This document shows positions 17,530 to 28,300 of a stretch of DNA of 64,000 nucleotides, piece by piece; position 1 is the stretch's first letter; each line of letters begins with the position of its first letter. The position numbers were made by a program, and so were the translations under genes. Origin of the DNA: Lewinellaceae bacterium (GTDB lineage: Bacteria; Bacteroidota; Bacteroidia; Chitinophagales; Saprospiraceae); contig JACJYR010000001.1 of assembly GCA_020636005.1 (NCBI GenBank), positions 3,414,501 to 3,478,500 of the forward strand, read 5' to 3'. A model generated the notes under the pieces. The model worked only from the letters and a program-made list of their open reading frames with translations. It did not search any database and was not told the origin of the DNA.

Positions 17530-20500
17530 ATGCTTAAATTTGACACTCTAAAGCGGCTGCAAAGCCGTTTTACCCCGATTTGCGGACAGGTGTTCAAAGC
17601 TCCAATGCCAAATGCTTTGAAAACCGGTTTGTTGGCGACCGTCCTCTCGTGTTGCCTTTTTTCACAAAACCTACAGGGACAATGCGACATTTTGTGTCCA
17701 GCTAGCCCAAACTACAATCTCTCGCTGAATGCGAGCGGTCAGGGAACGCTGAACGCAAATTCGTTTATTCCCTTGGTCAGCAGTTCCTATTCTCAATGCC
17801 TGCCCCCGGTAGGCACACTTCAAATCTGGGAAGATGCTACTGCTTTGACTCCCTATCCGACCAGCTTGCCTGGTGCAAATTTCAATCAATGCGATATAAA
17901 CCTATCGCCATTCACGGTTTATGTGACGCTGAACGATCCTGGGCCAGGGGTACAAAGCCCTACCTGTATGTTCATTGTAAAAATCGTGGACAATGTGTTG
18001 CCGGTCATCACGCCTCCAGTTGCCGCAAATCCGTACAGCACGGATCCGGGGCCATCCTGTGCGGCCGTGCTGAGCTTTACGGCCACCTACACGGACAACC
18101 CTTCCTGTGCGCCTAACCCTGTTCTGTCCCACACTTTGTCCGGGGCTACTACAGGAGGGCCTTTCCCGGGATTGACAGCGAATCATGCATTTAATGTGGG
18201 AACGACCACTATCACCTGGTCGGTGGACGATGATGGGGCAGGTCCTCATCCGCCTTCTACGGCTACTACTACTGTAATTGTATCGGATAATCAACCACCT
18301 ACTTACCTGAGCGTAATCAGCGATGCAACATTGTACGCAAATGGTGGGCCTGCCCCCGGTTGTACGGCTGACCGCATGTGGACACATCCCGTGGTAAGCG
18401 ACAACTGCGGCATTGTTACCTATACCATTACTTATACTGGTGCTACCCCTGGTGGCCCCTTTAACGTAGTGGGTGGCACCAATATAACGAAGACCTTTAA
18501 CCTCGGCACCACCACTTGTACCTACCGGGTGGATGATGACGGGGCTGGGCCGCATCCGCCTGTTTTGCAAACGTTCACGGTGACGGTGGAAGACAATACG
18601 CCGCCTGTTTTTGCAGCAGCTCCTACAATTGTTAGCGCTGGTACCGTGACCTGTCAAGCGACAATATCGGCGCCCACTCTTACCCGCACTGCTACGGACA
18701 ACTGTGATGCCTCGGTTGCCATTAGTTTCACCGTTACGACGATTTCGGGAGGGCCAGCCCCTTTCGCCAGCGGAAACAATGGCAACGCCAATGGTACTTA
18801 CCCGGTTGGTGTTTACGAAATAAAATATACAGCTGAAGACAATGAAATGAATACTGCCACGCACACGGTAACCCTGACCGTAACCGACAACATTGACCCG
18901 GTGGCAGTTTGTAAAAATATCACTGTGGGCCTCGATTCACTTGGCGGCGTATGGGTACATGGAATTGACCTTGATAATGGCAGCACCGATAACTGCGGTG
19001 TTACTAGCTGGCAAATTCGCAACAACCCTCCTGGCAGCGGCCCGTGGTTTGATTCACTTTTCTACAACTGCTCCAATATTGGGTTCAACAATGTTCAATT
19101 CAGGGTAAGGGACGCTGGGGGAAACAACTCCAACCCACCTGTTTGCAACGCAACAATTACAGTGGTGGACGACATGCCCCCATTGGCAAATTGCAAGGAT
19201 ATTACTGTTGATTTGAATATGCCTGGCCCCAGTCCAAACTTCACAAGTGTGGAAGTTTTTGCCACCCAAATCAATGATGCAAGCACAGACAACTGCACCA
19301 ACCCGTTGACTAAATTCAGGATCAAGAAAGGGCATAACAACAATGGTGCTTTCCCCGATGCTTCCGTCATTTTCGATTGCTCGGAATTAGGGCCGCAACC
19401 AGTAACCCTGAGGGTAAGGGACGATGCGTCTCCCGTCAATGAAAACTTTTGTTTTGCTACCGTAACGGTGAGGGACGTGACACCGCCAGTACCTGTTTGT
19501 AATCCTGTTGTGCTTTCCCTGGATGCAGTGACCGGAACTTTGGATCTGCTCGATCCGAACCCGGCGCCGGCAGCAACAGCAACCTATACAAATAATACAC
19601 CTGCCGCTATTACTGATTTTAATACGACTACTTCCACTTTGAACGTGCCGACCAGCACCCTGACAGGGGATGTAAACGTAAACATCAACATTACCCATAC
19701 CTGGATGGGCGACCTGACCGTCACATTGACCTCTCCAAAAGGGACGACCGTTACCTTGTTTGACGGGTTGTGCGGCAGTGACAACGACATGGCTGCAACT
19801 TTTGATGACGAAGCAGCCACACCTGTCGTGTGTTCACCAACACCACCACCCGCTGTCACTGGAACTTTCCAGCCTGAAGAACTTTTATCGGCTTTCGACG
19901 GGGAGAACATGGCGGGGGTTTGGACCCTTAGCATCACGGATGACACCGGTGGAGATGTAGGTACCTTAACTTCATGGTCGCTGACGCTTACTGACAGCTA
20001 CCTGACCCTGTTAGGTGCAGGCAGCACCGATAATTGCTGCGTCCAGTGGACATCCAACCTGCTCAGCTTTGATTGCGACGATATTGATGCAAACCTGCTC
20101 AACGGCACTCCGCCATTTGATCCATTTACTTATACGCTTACCGTCTTCGACAGCGATGCGGATGGGCAAAGTGAAACAGCTACCTGCCAGAGTACCATCC
20201 TTATCCAGGACGTGACGCCACCGACACCTGTTTGCCCGGCCACACCAGTAGATGTTTACCTGGATGCTTTGGGCAATGCCTCTGTGGCAGGATCATTAGT
20301 GGGGGCTGCCAGCACGGACAATTGTACCATTAGTGTTTTTGAAATGCGGAAAGTCTTTATTAACCCGGCTGGCTTTGGTCCTTGGTCAGGCAGTCTGTCT
20401 TACGACTGTAACGATGTTGGGTTGAACACTGTCCGCCTGCGGGTTCAGGATAAGAGTGGCAACCCAAATCCAATCGGTACGGGCACCCTTTGCCCTAATG

Positions 20501-23500
20501 CCATCAACATCATTGACAACATTGCCCCAGTCGCTATCTGCAACAGTGTATCGGTTGCACTTGGCTCCAACGGCATGGTCACGGTGCCGGCGCTTTCCGT
20601 AAGCCTGGGCAGTACGGACAACTGTTACAGCGTCTTGTTCCCTTCCTGCCCAATCACAAGGGAAATTTCGACTGATGGCGGTATCACTTATGGCCCGAAC
20701 GCTGTGTTTAATTGCAGCAACATACCTGGCCCGAACGTGGTACATGTTAGGGTCACCGATTGCCACAACAATTCCTCTATTTGTACGACCAATGTGACCA
20801 TCCAGGACAACGAGGTGCCAACGCTCACCTGCCCGCCGATGATAACGGTGGAATGCACTTCTCCGAACCCGGCATTGCAAAACCTTGATCCTTCTGTAAC
20901 AGGCAATGTGGTTATTGCCCCGTTGGTACCAGGGCCCGGCGACGGTTTGGCAAATGATAATTGCGTAGTGACTGTCAGCTACATGGATGGAGCACCTGTT
21001 ATTGTTCCCGGCTGTGTTGGCAATATCAAATACACGGTTGCCCGTACCTGGAAAGCCGAAGACGGCCAGGGGAACATGAATACCTGTGTACAAACCATCA
21101 AGGTACAGGACACAACTAAACCGACCTTTACTGCGCCGAGCGATGTCATGCTGGAATGCCCAGTATCCTATCAAGTGGCGAACAGCGTTTGCACCACTTT
21201 TGTGAATGGCACCGACGTGATTATATCGGATGTCGGCACACCTACCATCACTTCGACGATCCCCATTAATTTACCTGTCAATGGGAAAATCTCCGATGTG
21301 AATGTAAGGGTTGAAATATCGCACAATTTCGTTGGCGACCTCGAAGCCGAGCTGATCTACCTCCCACCAGGAGTGCCCTATTCTTATCCGCCGCCGCTTG
21401 GCAGCACCTCCATCAGGCTTTTTGGAGAGCCGTCTGCACCAGAATATCCTTCTGTTGTTGACCTGTGCGATGCAGGGATCGTCAGTCCTACTACCAAAGA
21501 CATTGATTTGGTTTTTGATGACAATGGACTTTTGCACAGTGCAATCCCTTGCCCACCTGTTGATGAAACCAATGTTTATCAGCCAAAGCAGGCTTTAAGT
21601 GCATTTATCGGCAAGCACATCAATGGTAACTGGGTGCTTAGGATTCATGATGACTTCGCCACCATCGATGGCGGCGGCGCACTGACATCCTGGAACCTTG
21701 ATATTTGCTACAACCCACAGGCGGAAGACCTTACAGCTAGTGGCGACGTGACCAACGAACTGGACAACTGCGACACGCCACAGGCTACCTTCAAGGATTA
21801 TGAAGCCTTCAAGGATTTTGCGAACAATACGAAGAATACGCAACCTTCTTCAACTACCTATAATTTCGCCCACGGCACCTGGATGTCAACGGTCAATCCT
21901 GTTCCTCCAGGACTACCCGCTCTACCACTTGTGGTGAACAACACCATCGCTTCCCTGACCATGAGGAGCCATATTACAGGCGTTGGGCCTTATACCAACG
22001 AGTACAAATATGTCTCTATACCCAAGAACGGTTGGGTGATGTTCGATTGGAGCAAAACGGGCGATATTGGTGGAGACCAGTTTGCTTACTTTGTAAACGG
22101 ATCAGAGACCACTACCACCACCACTACCGGAAGGGCGGTTGTGCGGGTATTGATGGGCGATATGTTCGGCTTCAGGCAGAAATCTGACGGAGATGTTGAC
22201 CAGACCACTACTACCATAACCAACTTCGTTTATATTGACGAAAACATCTGTCCGGTACCTGCCTTCACCTGCCCAAGAGAATTCTGCGTTGCCCGTATCT
22301 GGGATTTGCAGGACGACTGCGGCAACGAAGCTGCTTCGCAGGTCCAGATCATCCGCACTAAGGATACCACTAAACCTGTGGTGGATGTTGCCAACTTCCC
22401 AACAATCCGGAACGTCGTTGCCCCTGCGGGCATTTGTACGCCATTTGTTAGCCTGAACATCGCCTCCTTTATCAGCGATGGCGGTTGCAGCGACCCTGCA
22501 GATTTGAGTGTGACCAACACTGCATTTTCACTGTACGGCATAGGGGATGGCCTTGCAAACGCTTCTGGCAATTATGGCCCGGGAGTTTACAACTTCAGTT
22601 TCACTATCACGGACGAATGCGGGAACTCAACGGTTTATCCCATCAACCTGACGGTGGAAGACAATGAAGATCCGAATGTGAATTGCTTCAACTATACGGC
22701 GCAACTCAACAACAACGGTACAACGACAGTCTTTATCGCCAATATCAACAACAACAGCCTGGACAATTGCCCAGGGTTGACGCTGAGCCTGGCGCCACCG
22801 CCTGCCATCGTCAATTCGTTGGTCTTTACCACTGCCAACATTGGCCAAAATGTCGTGACACTTTACGGAACTGATGCTTCTAACAATACTGAATCCTGCA
22901 ACTCTATCGTCACGGTAACTGGAGGCATCATCTTCGACGCCGGCGATGCATCCGGCCCTGCGAACGGGATGGCGCTAATACCTGTAACCGTTCAATCATT
23001 TGATGATATCACCGGTTTCTCGTTCAACATGAACATTGCCAACGCAAGTGTGGCCACGGTCATTGGCGTCCAGGATATCCATCCGGCCCTGGCTGGGCTT
23101 GTTTCCAATGTCACACCGCCTACCGGTGTGAGTGTTTCCTGGATTGACAACACCTTCCCGATTGGTTTGGACCTGCCAAACGGTACAGTCATTTTCAACC
23201 TGAAAGTGATGCTCGGCGCAAGTGTTGGCTCAACGACTTCAGTCACCGTCACCAATACGGTCACCACGCAACTTGTCGGCGGCGGCCCAGCTACAGCAAT
23301 AGTGCCGTCACTGGGACTTTCCGGCACGGTGAATATTGTGAACCCAGGCACCACCTTTGCCATTTCCGGTACTCTGAAAACGGAGGCGCTGTGCGGGTCT
23401 GATCCTATCCATTTGGTCGATGTCAATATGACGGGCAGTTCGAACAGCACCGTTAATAATGCAATGGGCACTTACAGCTTCCCGGGAGTTCCTTCTGGCT

Positions 23501-24636
23501 CCAACGTGGTCATCACGCCTGCTAAAAATGTGAACTGGATGAACGGCGTAACAGCCTTTGACAAACAGTGTGTACAGCAATACATCACCTTTGGACAAGG
23601 ATCAATGATGCCTCCATGCCCTCCTTCCTTTACACCATATCAGATTATTGCAGCTGATGTCAACAAAGACAACGTTGTCAATATTTTTGACGGTACCCTT
23701 ATCCAGCAATTGGCACTTGGGTTTATTACCAGCGTGCCCAGCAACACTTCCTGGAGGTTTGTGCCGGAAGCAACCGTACTGCCCGCTTTCCCACTGCCCG
23801 TACCGGCAGAAAGTATCCCGTACAACAATCTTGGCGCAAATCATACTGATGCCAATTTTATCGGGGTTAAGGTCGGCGATGTGGTATTTTGCGATGCTGA
23901 TCCGGTGAATATGTTTGGTGGTGTTGAGGACAATCGCAACGCATCATTGAAGTTCTCCATTGATGATCAAGCTATTACAGCAGGCGAAGACGTGATGGTC
24001 ACTTTAAAAGCGAGCGACTTCAACGAAATGTCTGTGTATCAAATGACCTTGAACTTTAACCAGCAAGTGCTGGAATTTGTAGAGGCCATTCCTGGCAGTC
24101 TGGTGAACCTGTCGCAATCGAACTTTAACGCCCTGAAAGCGAATGAGGGGATGATTGCAACAAACTGGTACAACCTTTCGCCTATCTCGCTGGACAATGG
24201 GGCAGATGTTTTCACCTTGAAGTTCAAGGCATTGTCGGATGCTTCCACCTTGAGCGATCTGCTGCATGTCTCTTCCGACTACATCATCATCCAGGCTGTG
24301 AAAGTTGATGGCGAAGTGAAGGGGATTGACTTGGAATTTGAAGGCTTTACGGCTGCGGGCGAGACGATGAAAGACAGGTTTGCCCTTTATCAAAACCGCC
24401 CGAACCCATTTGGCTACAAAACAGCTATCGGGTTCAACCTTCCACAGTCCACCAATGCCAAACTGAGCATTATGGATGCTTCTGGCAGGGTGTTGAAAGT
24501 ATTTGAGAATACCTATACTGCCGGCTACCACCAAATTTTTGTTGACCGCAAAGATTTGCCTGCCACTGGGGTTCTTTTCTACCGTCTTGAAACGCCGGCC
24601 AACACGGCCGTCAAGAAAATGATTTTACTAGATTAA
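17530..24636 (+). CDS. Giant T9SS type A secreted protein with HYR, P-domain, cohesin-like and dockerin-like modules
   Basis: About 2368 aa from the ATG at 17530 (MLKFDTLKRL), giving a signal region ending LFSQNLQGQC. Modules in order: about 15 HYR/Ig-like repeats marked by D-N-x-x-P and STDNC motifs; two proprotein-convertase P-like domains (about 682-827 and 1221-1395, HTWMGDLTVTLTSPKGT and HNFVGDLEAELI, each ending LTSWxL); a cohesin-like module (about 1800-1933); a Bacteroidetes dockerin-like pair (NWMNGVTAFD and IIAADVNKDNVVNIFDG, about 2000-2120); a second cohesin-like module (2135-2267). A type A sorting domain closes it (YQNRPNPFGYKTAIGFNLP). Likely cell-surface or matrix adhesin/scaffold exported by T9SS and anchored or released; function inferred from architecture. 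Confidence 0.9.
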   Translation: MLKFDTLKRLQSRFTPICGQVFKAPMPNALKTGLLATVLSCCLFSQNLQGQCDILCPASPNYNLSLNASGQGTLNANSFIPLVSSSYSQCLPPVGTLQIWEDATALTPYPTSLPGANFNQCDINLSPFTVYVTLNDPGPGVQSPTCMFIVKIVDNVLPVITPPVAANPYSTDPGPSCAAVLSFTATYTDNPSCAPNPVLSHTLSGATTGGPFPGLTANHAFNVGTTTITWSVDDDGAGPHPPSTATTTVIVSDNQPPTYLSVISDATLYANGGPAPGCTADRMWTHPVVSDNCGIVTYTITYTGATPGGPFNVVGGTNITKTFNLGTTTCTYRVDDDGAGPHPPVLQTFTVTVEDNTPPVFAAAPTIVSAGTVTCQATISAPTLTRTATDNCDASVAISFTVTTISGGPAPFASGNNGNANGTYPVGVYEIKYTAEDNEMNTATHTVTLTVTDNIDPVAVCKNITVGLDSLGGVWVHGIDLDNGSTDNCGVTSWQIRNNPPGSGPWFDSLFYNCSNIGFNNVQFRVRDAGGNNSNPPVCNATITVVDDMPPLANCKDITVDLNMPGPSPNFTSVEVFATQINDASTDNCTNPLTKFRIKKGHNNNGAFPDASVIFDCSELGPQPVTLRVRDDASPVNENFCFATVTVRDVTPPVPVCNPVVLSLDAVTGTLDLLDPNPAPAATATYTNNTPAAITDFNTTTSTLNVPTSTLTGDVNVNINITHTWMGDLTVTLTSPKGTTVTLFDGLCGSDNDMAATFDDEAATPVVCSPTPPPAVTGTFQPEELLSAFDGENMAGVWTLSITDDTGGDVGTLTSWSLTLTDSYLTLLGAGSTDNCCVQWTSNLLSFDCDDIDANLLNGTPPFDPFTYTLTVFDSDADGQSETATCQSTILIQDVTPPTPVCPATPVDVYLDALGNASVAGSLVGAASTDNCTISVFEMRKVFINPAGFGPWSGSLSYDCNDVGLNTVRLRVQDKSGNPNPIGTGTLCPNAINIIDNIAPVAICNSVSVALGSNGMVTVPALSVSLGSTDNCYSVLFPSCPITREISTDGGITYGPNAVFNCSNIPGPNVVHVRVTDCHNNSSICTTNVTIQDNEVPTLTCPPMITVECTSPNPALQNLDPSVTGNVVIAPLVPGPGDGLANDNCVVTVSYMDGAPVIVPGCVGNIKYTVARTWKAEDGQGNMNTCVQTIKVQDTTKPTFTAPSDVMLECPVSYQVANSVCTTFVNGTDVIISDVGTPTITSTIPINLPVNGKISDVNVRVEISHNFVGDLEAELIYLPPGVPYSYPPPLGSTSIRLFGEPSAPEYPSVVDLCDAGIVSPTTKDIDLVFDDNGLLHSAIPCPPVDETNVYQPKQALSAFIGKHINGNWVLRIHDDFATIDGGGALTSWNLDICYNPQAEDLTASGDVTNELDNCDTPQATFKDYEAFKDFANNTKNTQPSSTTYNFAHGTWMSTVNPVPPGLPALPLVVNNTIASLTMRSHITGVGPYTNEYKYVSIPKNGWVMFDWSKTGDIGGDQFAYFVNGSETTTTTTTGRAVVRVLMGDMFGFRQKSDGDVDQTTTTITNFVYIDENICPVPAFTCPREFCVARIWDLQDDCGNEAASQVQIIRTKDTTKPVVDVANFPTIRNVVAPAGICTPFVSLNIASFISDGGCSDPADLSVTNTAFSLYGIGDGLANASGNYGPGVYNFSFTITDECGNSTVYPINLTVEDNEDPNVNCFNYTAQLNNNGTTTVFIANINNNSLDNCPGLTLSLAPPPAIVNSLVFTTANIGQNVVTLYGTDASNNTESCNSIVTVTGGIIFDAGDASGPANGMALIPVTVQSFDDITGFSFNMNIANASVATVIGVQDIHPALAGLVSNVTPPTGVSVSWIDNTFPIGLDLPNGTVIFNLKVMLGASVGSTTSVTVTNTVTTQLVGGGPATAIVPSLGLSGTVNIVNPGTTFAISGTLKTEALCGSDPIHLVDVNMTGSSNSTVNNAMGTYSFPGVPSGSNVVITPAKNVNWMNGVTAFDKQCVQQYITFGQGSMMPPCPPSFTPYQIIAADVNKDNVVNIFDGTLIQQLALGFITSVPSNTSWRFVPEATVLPAFPLPVPAESIPYNNLGANHTDANFIGVKVGDVVFCDADPVNMFGGVEDNRNASLKFSIDDQAITAGEDVMVTLKASDFNEMSVYQMTLNFNQQVLEFVEAIPGSLVNLSQSNFNALKANEGMIATNWYNLSPISLDNGADVFTLKFKALSDASTLSDLLHVSSDYIIIQAVKVDGEVKGIDLEFEGFTAAGETMKDRFALYQNRPNPFGYKTAIGFNLPQSTNAKLSIMDASGRVLKVFENTYTAGYHQIFVDRKDLPATGVLFYRLETPANTAVKKMILLD

Positions 24637-24662
24637 TTTTAGTGCTATCCATGTGTGGTCAT

Positions 24663-24708
24663 TGTCTTAGGGTTTGGGTTGCCAAATGGCAATTTATACC
24701 CTAAGACA
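24663..24708. terminator. Nested hairpin after the first giant gene
   Basis: TGTCTTAGGGT and ACCCTAAGACA form an 11-bp outer stem; an inner TTGCCA-aa-TGGCAA palindrome sits in the loop. It lies 27 bases after the stop codon. There is no T-run, so it may be a processing or stability element rather than an intrinsic terminator. Confidence 0.55.
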
Positions 24709-24779
24709 ACCACTACTGGATTTTCCTCCAGCCAGACTCCCTCATTTTCAATGGCAGTTCCAGGTAATCTCTACTTAGA

Positions 24780-24905
24780 AATGATGAAAGATAACTTGTC
24801 AAATTGATTTTTAAAAAACCGCTTCGCCCTGCCAGGGGCGACCAATGGGTTTTTTAAAACCATTCCCGGACTGGACTCCGGCGTCATTTTATTTTTCCTT
24901 TCATC
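24780..24905 (+). repeat. Dispersed two-hairpin intergenic element, copy 2
   Basis: Same block order as copy 1: AAATGATGAAAGATAACTT, ATTGATTTTT, hairpin 1 (AAAAAACC...GGTTTTTT with inner CGCCC/GGGCG), hairpin 2 (CCGGA-ctggac-TCCGG), then TCATTTTATTTTTCCTT. Both hairpins differ in sequence from copy 1 but still pair. The rest of the 664-bp gap up to the next giant gene holds nothing else I recognise. Confidence 0.65.
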
Positions 24906-25300
24906 TTGCTTGATTTTCAGGAATTGTTAGAAGATAGAACCAAAGAATTTGGCTTGGAGTGTTGCCTTGGCAAAGGGTGCCAGGGCTAAATACCCACTAT
25001 TTGTCCCCGTTTGTGCCTCTCCTCCTGCTCAACGGCGGGAGGGGAGGTTAAACGGGCAAATTTGGCCGGGTTTGATATAAACTTACGATGTTTAGCTATT
25101 TTCGCATTTAGCTTTTGCACTATGGATGAAACACTAATAGGGCACATGCTAAAAAATAGTGTTGACTGGCAGAAAACCGCCTGAAGCCTTTTTGATGGGA
25201 CTTTTCGATCCATCTGCCCTTTCCGGGCATTGGTCGCTCAGGTCGGTACCCATCTGCCAAAAACCGATTATTTACATTCCAAGCCATTCAACCCTCTGAT

Positions 25301-28300
25301 ATGAAAAAACTTCTATTAAACATGGCAGCGGCCCTGTTCCTTTGGCTGCCATCCTCGATTTCCCAACAAATTACCATTACAGGAGAAAGTTCATGCGTAC
25401 AACCAGGTAATCTCGATACCTTCCAAATTACGATTACCAATTTTGAAACGACTATCAGCGCACAGTTCCCCATCATTTACGATCCTCTAGTCTTGTCCTA
25501 TGTCGGCAAAATTGACGACCCCAGCCTGAACCCGGCTGCTGTATTTTTTAACAATACACCGGGAGAAGTTCGGTTCTTTTGGGCCGATGTCACCACGCCG
25601 TTCGGGGATCCGCCACCTACCATTACATTTTTCCTCATTTTCAATGCGATTGGGAGCAATGGTAATTCTTCTGCAATTACCTTCCCGAACATAAGCCCCA
25701 GCGGTTTTACCAAGCAGTTCGTAAAAATAGCTGGAGTTGTTCCAAACGGAAATATTTCGAATGTGCCGGGAAACATCACGATTGATGCCACCCCGCCGCT
25801 CATAGCTGGCTGCCCACTGATGGGAATGGACACCATTACCGTCCCCATTTCGTCAGGAAACACCACGGGCATGGCTACTTGGGTAGCCCCCACGTACACA
25901 GACAACTGCAATGTGGGCACGCTTGTGAGCAACCATTCCCCGGGAGAAAGTTTTCCGGTGGGCGTGACCCCAATATTATATACAGCCACTGATGAGGCCG
26001 GCAATACAGCCACCTGCAATTTTTATGTAAATGTGGTGCAGGGGCCAGATACCATTACCTTTTCAGCTATTGGCAGTGCGCTTTCTTGTAACGACACCTT
26101 GCTTACCGTACCGATCACGGTGAACAACTTCGACTCCCTGATCGGTATCCAGCTTGGTATTACCTGGAACCCCACTATCCTGGAATATACCGGATACTCG
26201 GAATATTTCAACAACAATGGCTACCTGCAGGCTACCTACAATGACAATCAAATAGCCAATCCAGGTGAGTTCAGGCTTGTTTGGCTTTATAATTCCTTCC
26301 CGCCAAATACCCTGAGCCTGGTTGACGGGGATACTATTTTGTTCCTCCATTTTAAGTTGATCGATCCATTGGCAGTGGCCGATACCATCAAATTTGAAGA
26401 CCTTACTTCGAGTCCCCCGCTCCAGTTGCTGACGCTCGATGCCAACGGTATTGTGCCAAATGGTGACGTCATTTACAACGATGCAGTCATAACAATTGGA
26501 TCAGATCTAATCGATCCTGTGGCTGTTTGTAAGGACACAACCGTCTTTTTGAACACTTTGGGAACAATCACTATTGATTCCTCCTACATTGACAATGGCT
26601 CGTCGGACAACTGCGGCTTGTTGACCATGTCCCTCAGCCAAAGTACGTTCGATTGCAGCGATATTGGCACCAACCCGGTGACGCTTACGGTATCTGATCT
26701 TTCTATGAACAGCGATATGTGCATGGCAACCGTCACCGTTCTGGATACCATCAGCCCCGTTGCGGTATGCCAGGGAGCCACGGTGTACCTGACCAATTCG
26801 GGTAGCGGCACCATTGCTGTTTCTTCTGTTGGAATAGGCTCCACCGACAATTGCGGCACACCAACGCTGAGCCTGGACATCAATACTTTTGATTGCAGCG
26901 ACCTTGGCCCAAACACAGTGGTGCTCACAGCCACGGATGCCAGTAGCAACCTGGATACCTGCCATGCAACGGTCATTGTCCTGGATACAATTAGCCCTGT
27001 GGCAGTATGCCAGGGTGCTACGGTTTACCTGGATTCCAATGGAAGTGGCAACATTTCAGCTTCCGTTATTGGCACTGGTTCTACCGACAACTGCGGCACG
27101 CCAACTTTGAGCCTGGATATTAGCTCGTTCGATTGTGGCGACATAGGGCCGAACAATGTAGTGCTTACCACCACGGATGGCAGTACCAATACCGATACCT
27201 GCCATGCGGTGGTCACCGTGTTCGACACTATCAGCCCCACGGCTGTTTGCCAGCCAGCTACTATTTACCTGGACAATGCTGGCAGTGCAACGCTCAGCCC
27301 AACCGCTGTAAACAATGGCTCTTCGGACAATTGCGACTCCGTTGTGCTGAGTTTGAATATCACCGTGTTTAATTGTGGGAACACAGGACCCAATCCAGTA
27401 GTGCTCACCGTCACTGATACCAGTGGAAATGCTTCAACCTGTATAGCAACCGTCACGGTTTTGGACACCATCAGCCCTGTGGCCCTGTGCCAGGGCGCCA
27501 CGGTTTATCTCGATGGTGCAGGGGCCGGCAGCGTAACGGCTTCCTCCATTGGTATGGGTTCTACCGATAATTGCGGTACCCCGACTTTGAGCCTGGATGT
27601 TACTTCCTTTACTTGCAGCGATCTCGGGCCTAATCCCGTGGTGCTGACTGCAACGGATGCCAGCAACAACCTGGACACCTGCCATGCGATGGTCATTGTC
27701 CTGGATACTGTTAGCCCTGTGGCAGTATGCCAGGGTGCTACGATTTTTCTGGGTGCCAACGGAAGCGGCACCGTGGCGGTTTCCTCGATTGGCATTGGTT
27801 CCTCCGATAACTGCGGCACGCCGACTTTGAGCCTTGACATTAATTCGTTCGACTGCAGCGACTTAGGGCCGAACAATGTAGTGCTCACTGCGACGGACGC
27901 CAGCAGCAATACTGATACTTGCCATGCAGTAGTCACCGTTTTGGACACCATTAGCCCTGTGGCAATTTGCCCGGCACTGATACCGGATGTCCTCCTCCAG
28001 GCAAATGGCACCGGCACCCTGATGGCCAACATTGGCAGCGGCGGAAGCACCGATAATTGTACCACCGTCACTGAGACCAGCCCTCTGTTAAGTTTTGACT
28101 GTACAGACATCGGCCTGCAGATGGTCGTACTGACGGCTACGGACGGAAGCGGCAACGCAGATACAGCACATTGCGCATTTATGGTGGTGGATCAAATTTC
28201 TCCCACCTGGGACAATTGCCCCACTGCCCCCATCGTCCAAAATAATGACCTTGGCACCTGCGGGGCTGTCGTCAGCTTGCCTACCCTCACGGCTACGGAC

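Noticed and set aside
26501..27940. Regular repeats that could suggest a CRISPR array
   Set aside because: The units are 240 bp, coding and in frame; there is no short repeat/spacer pattern.
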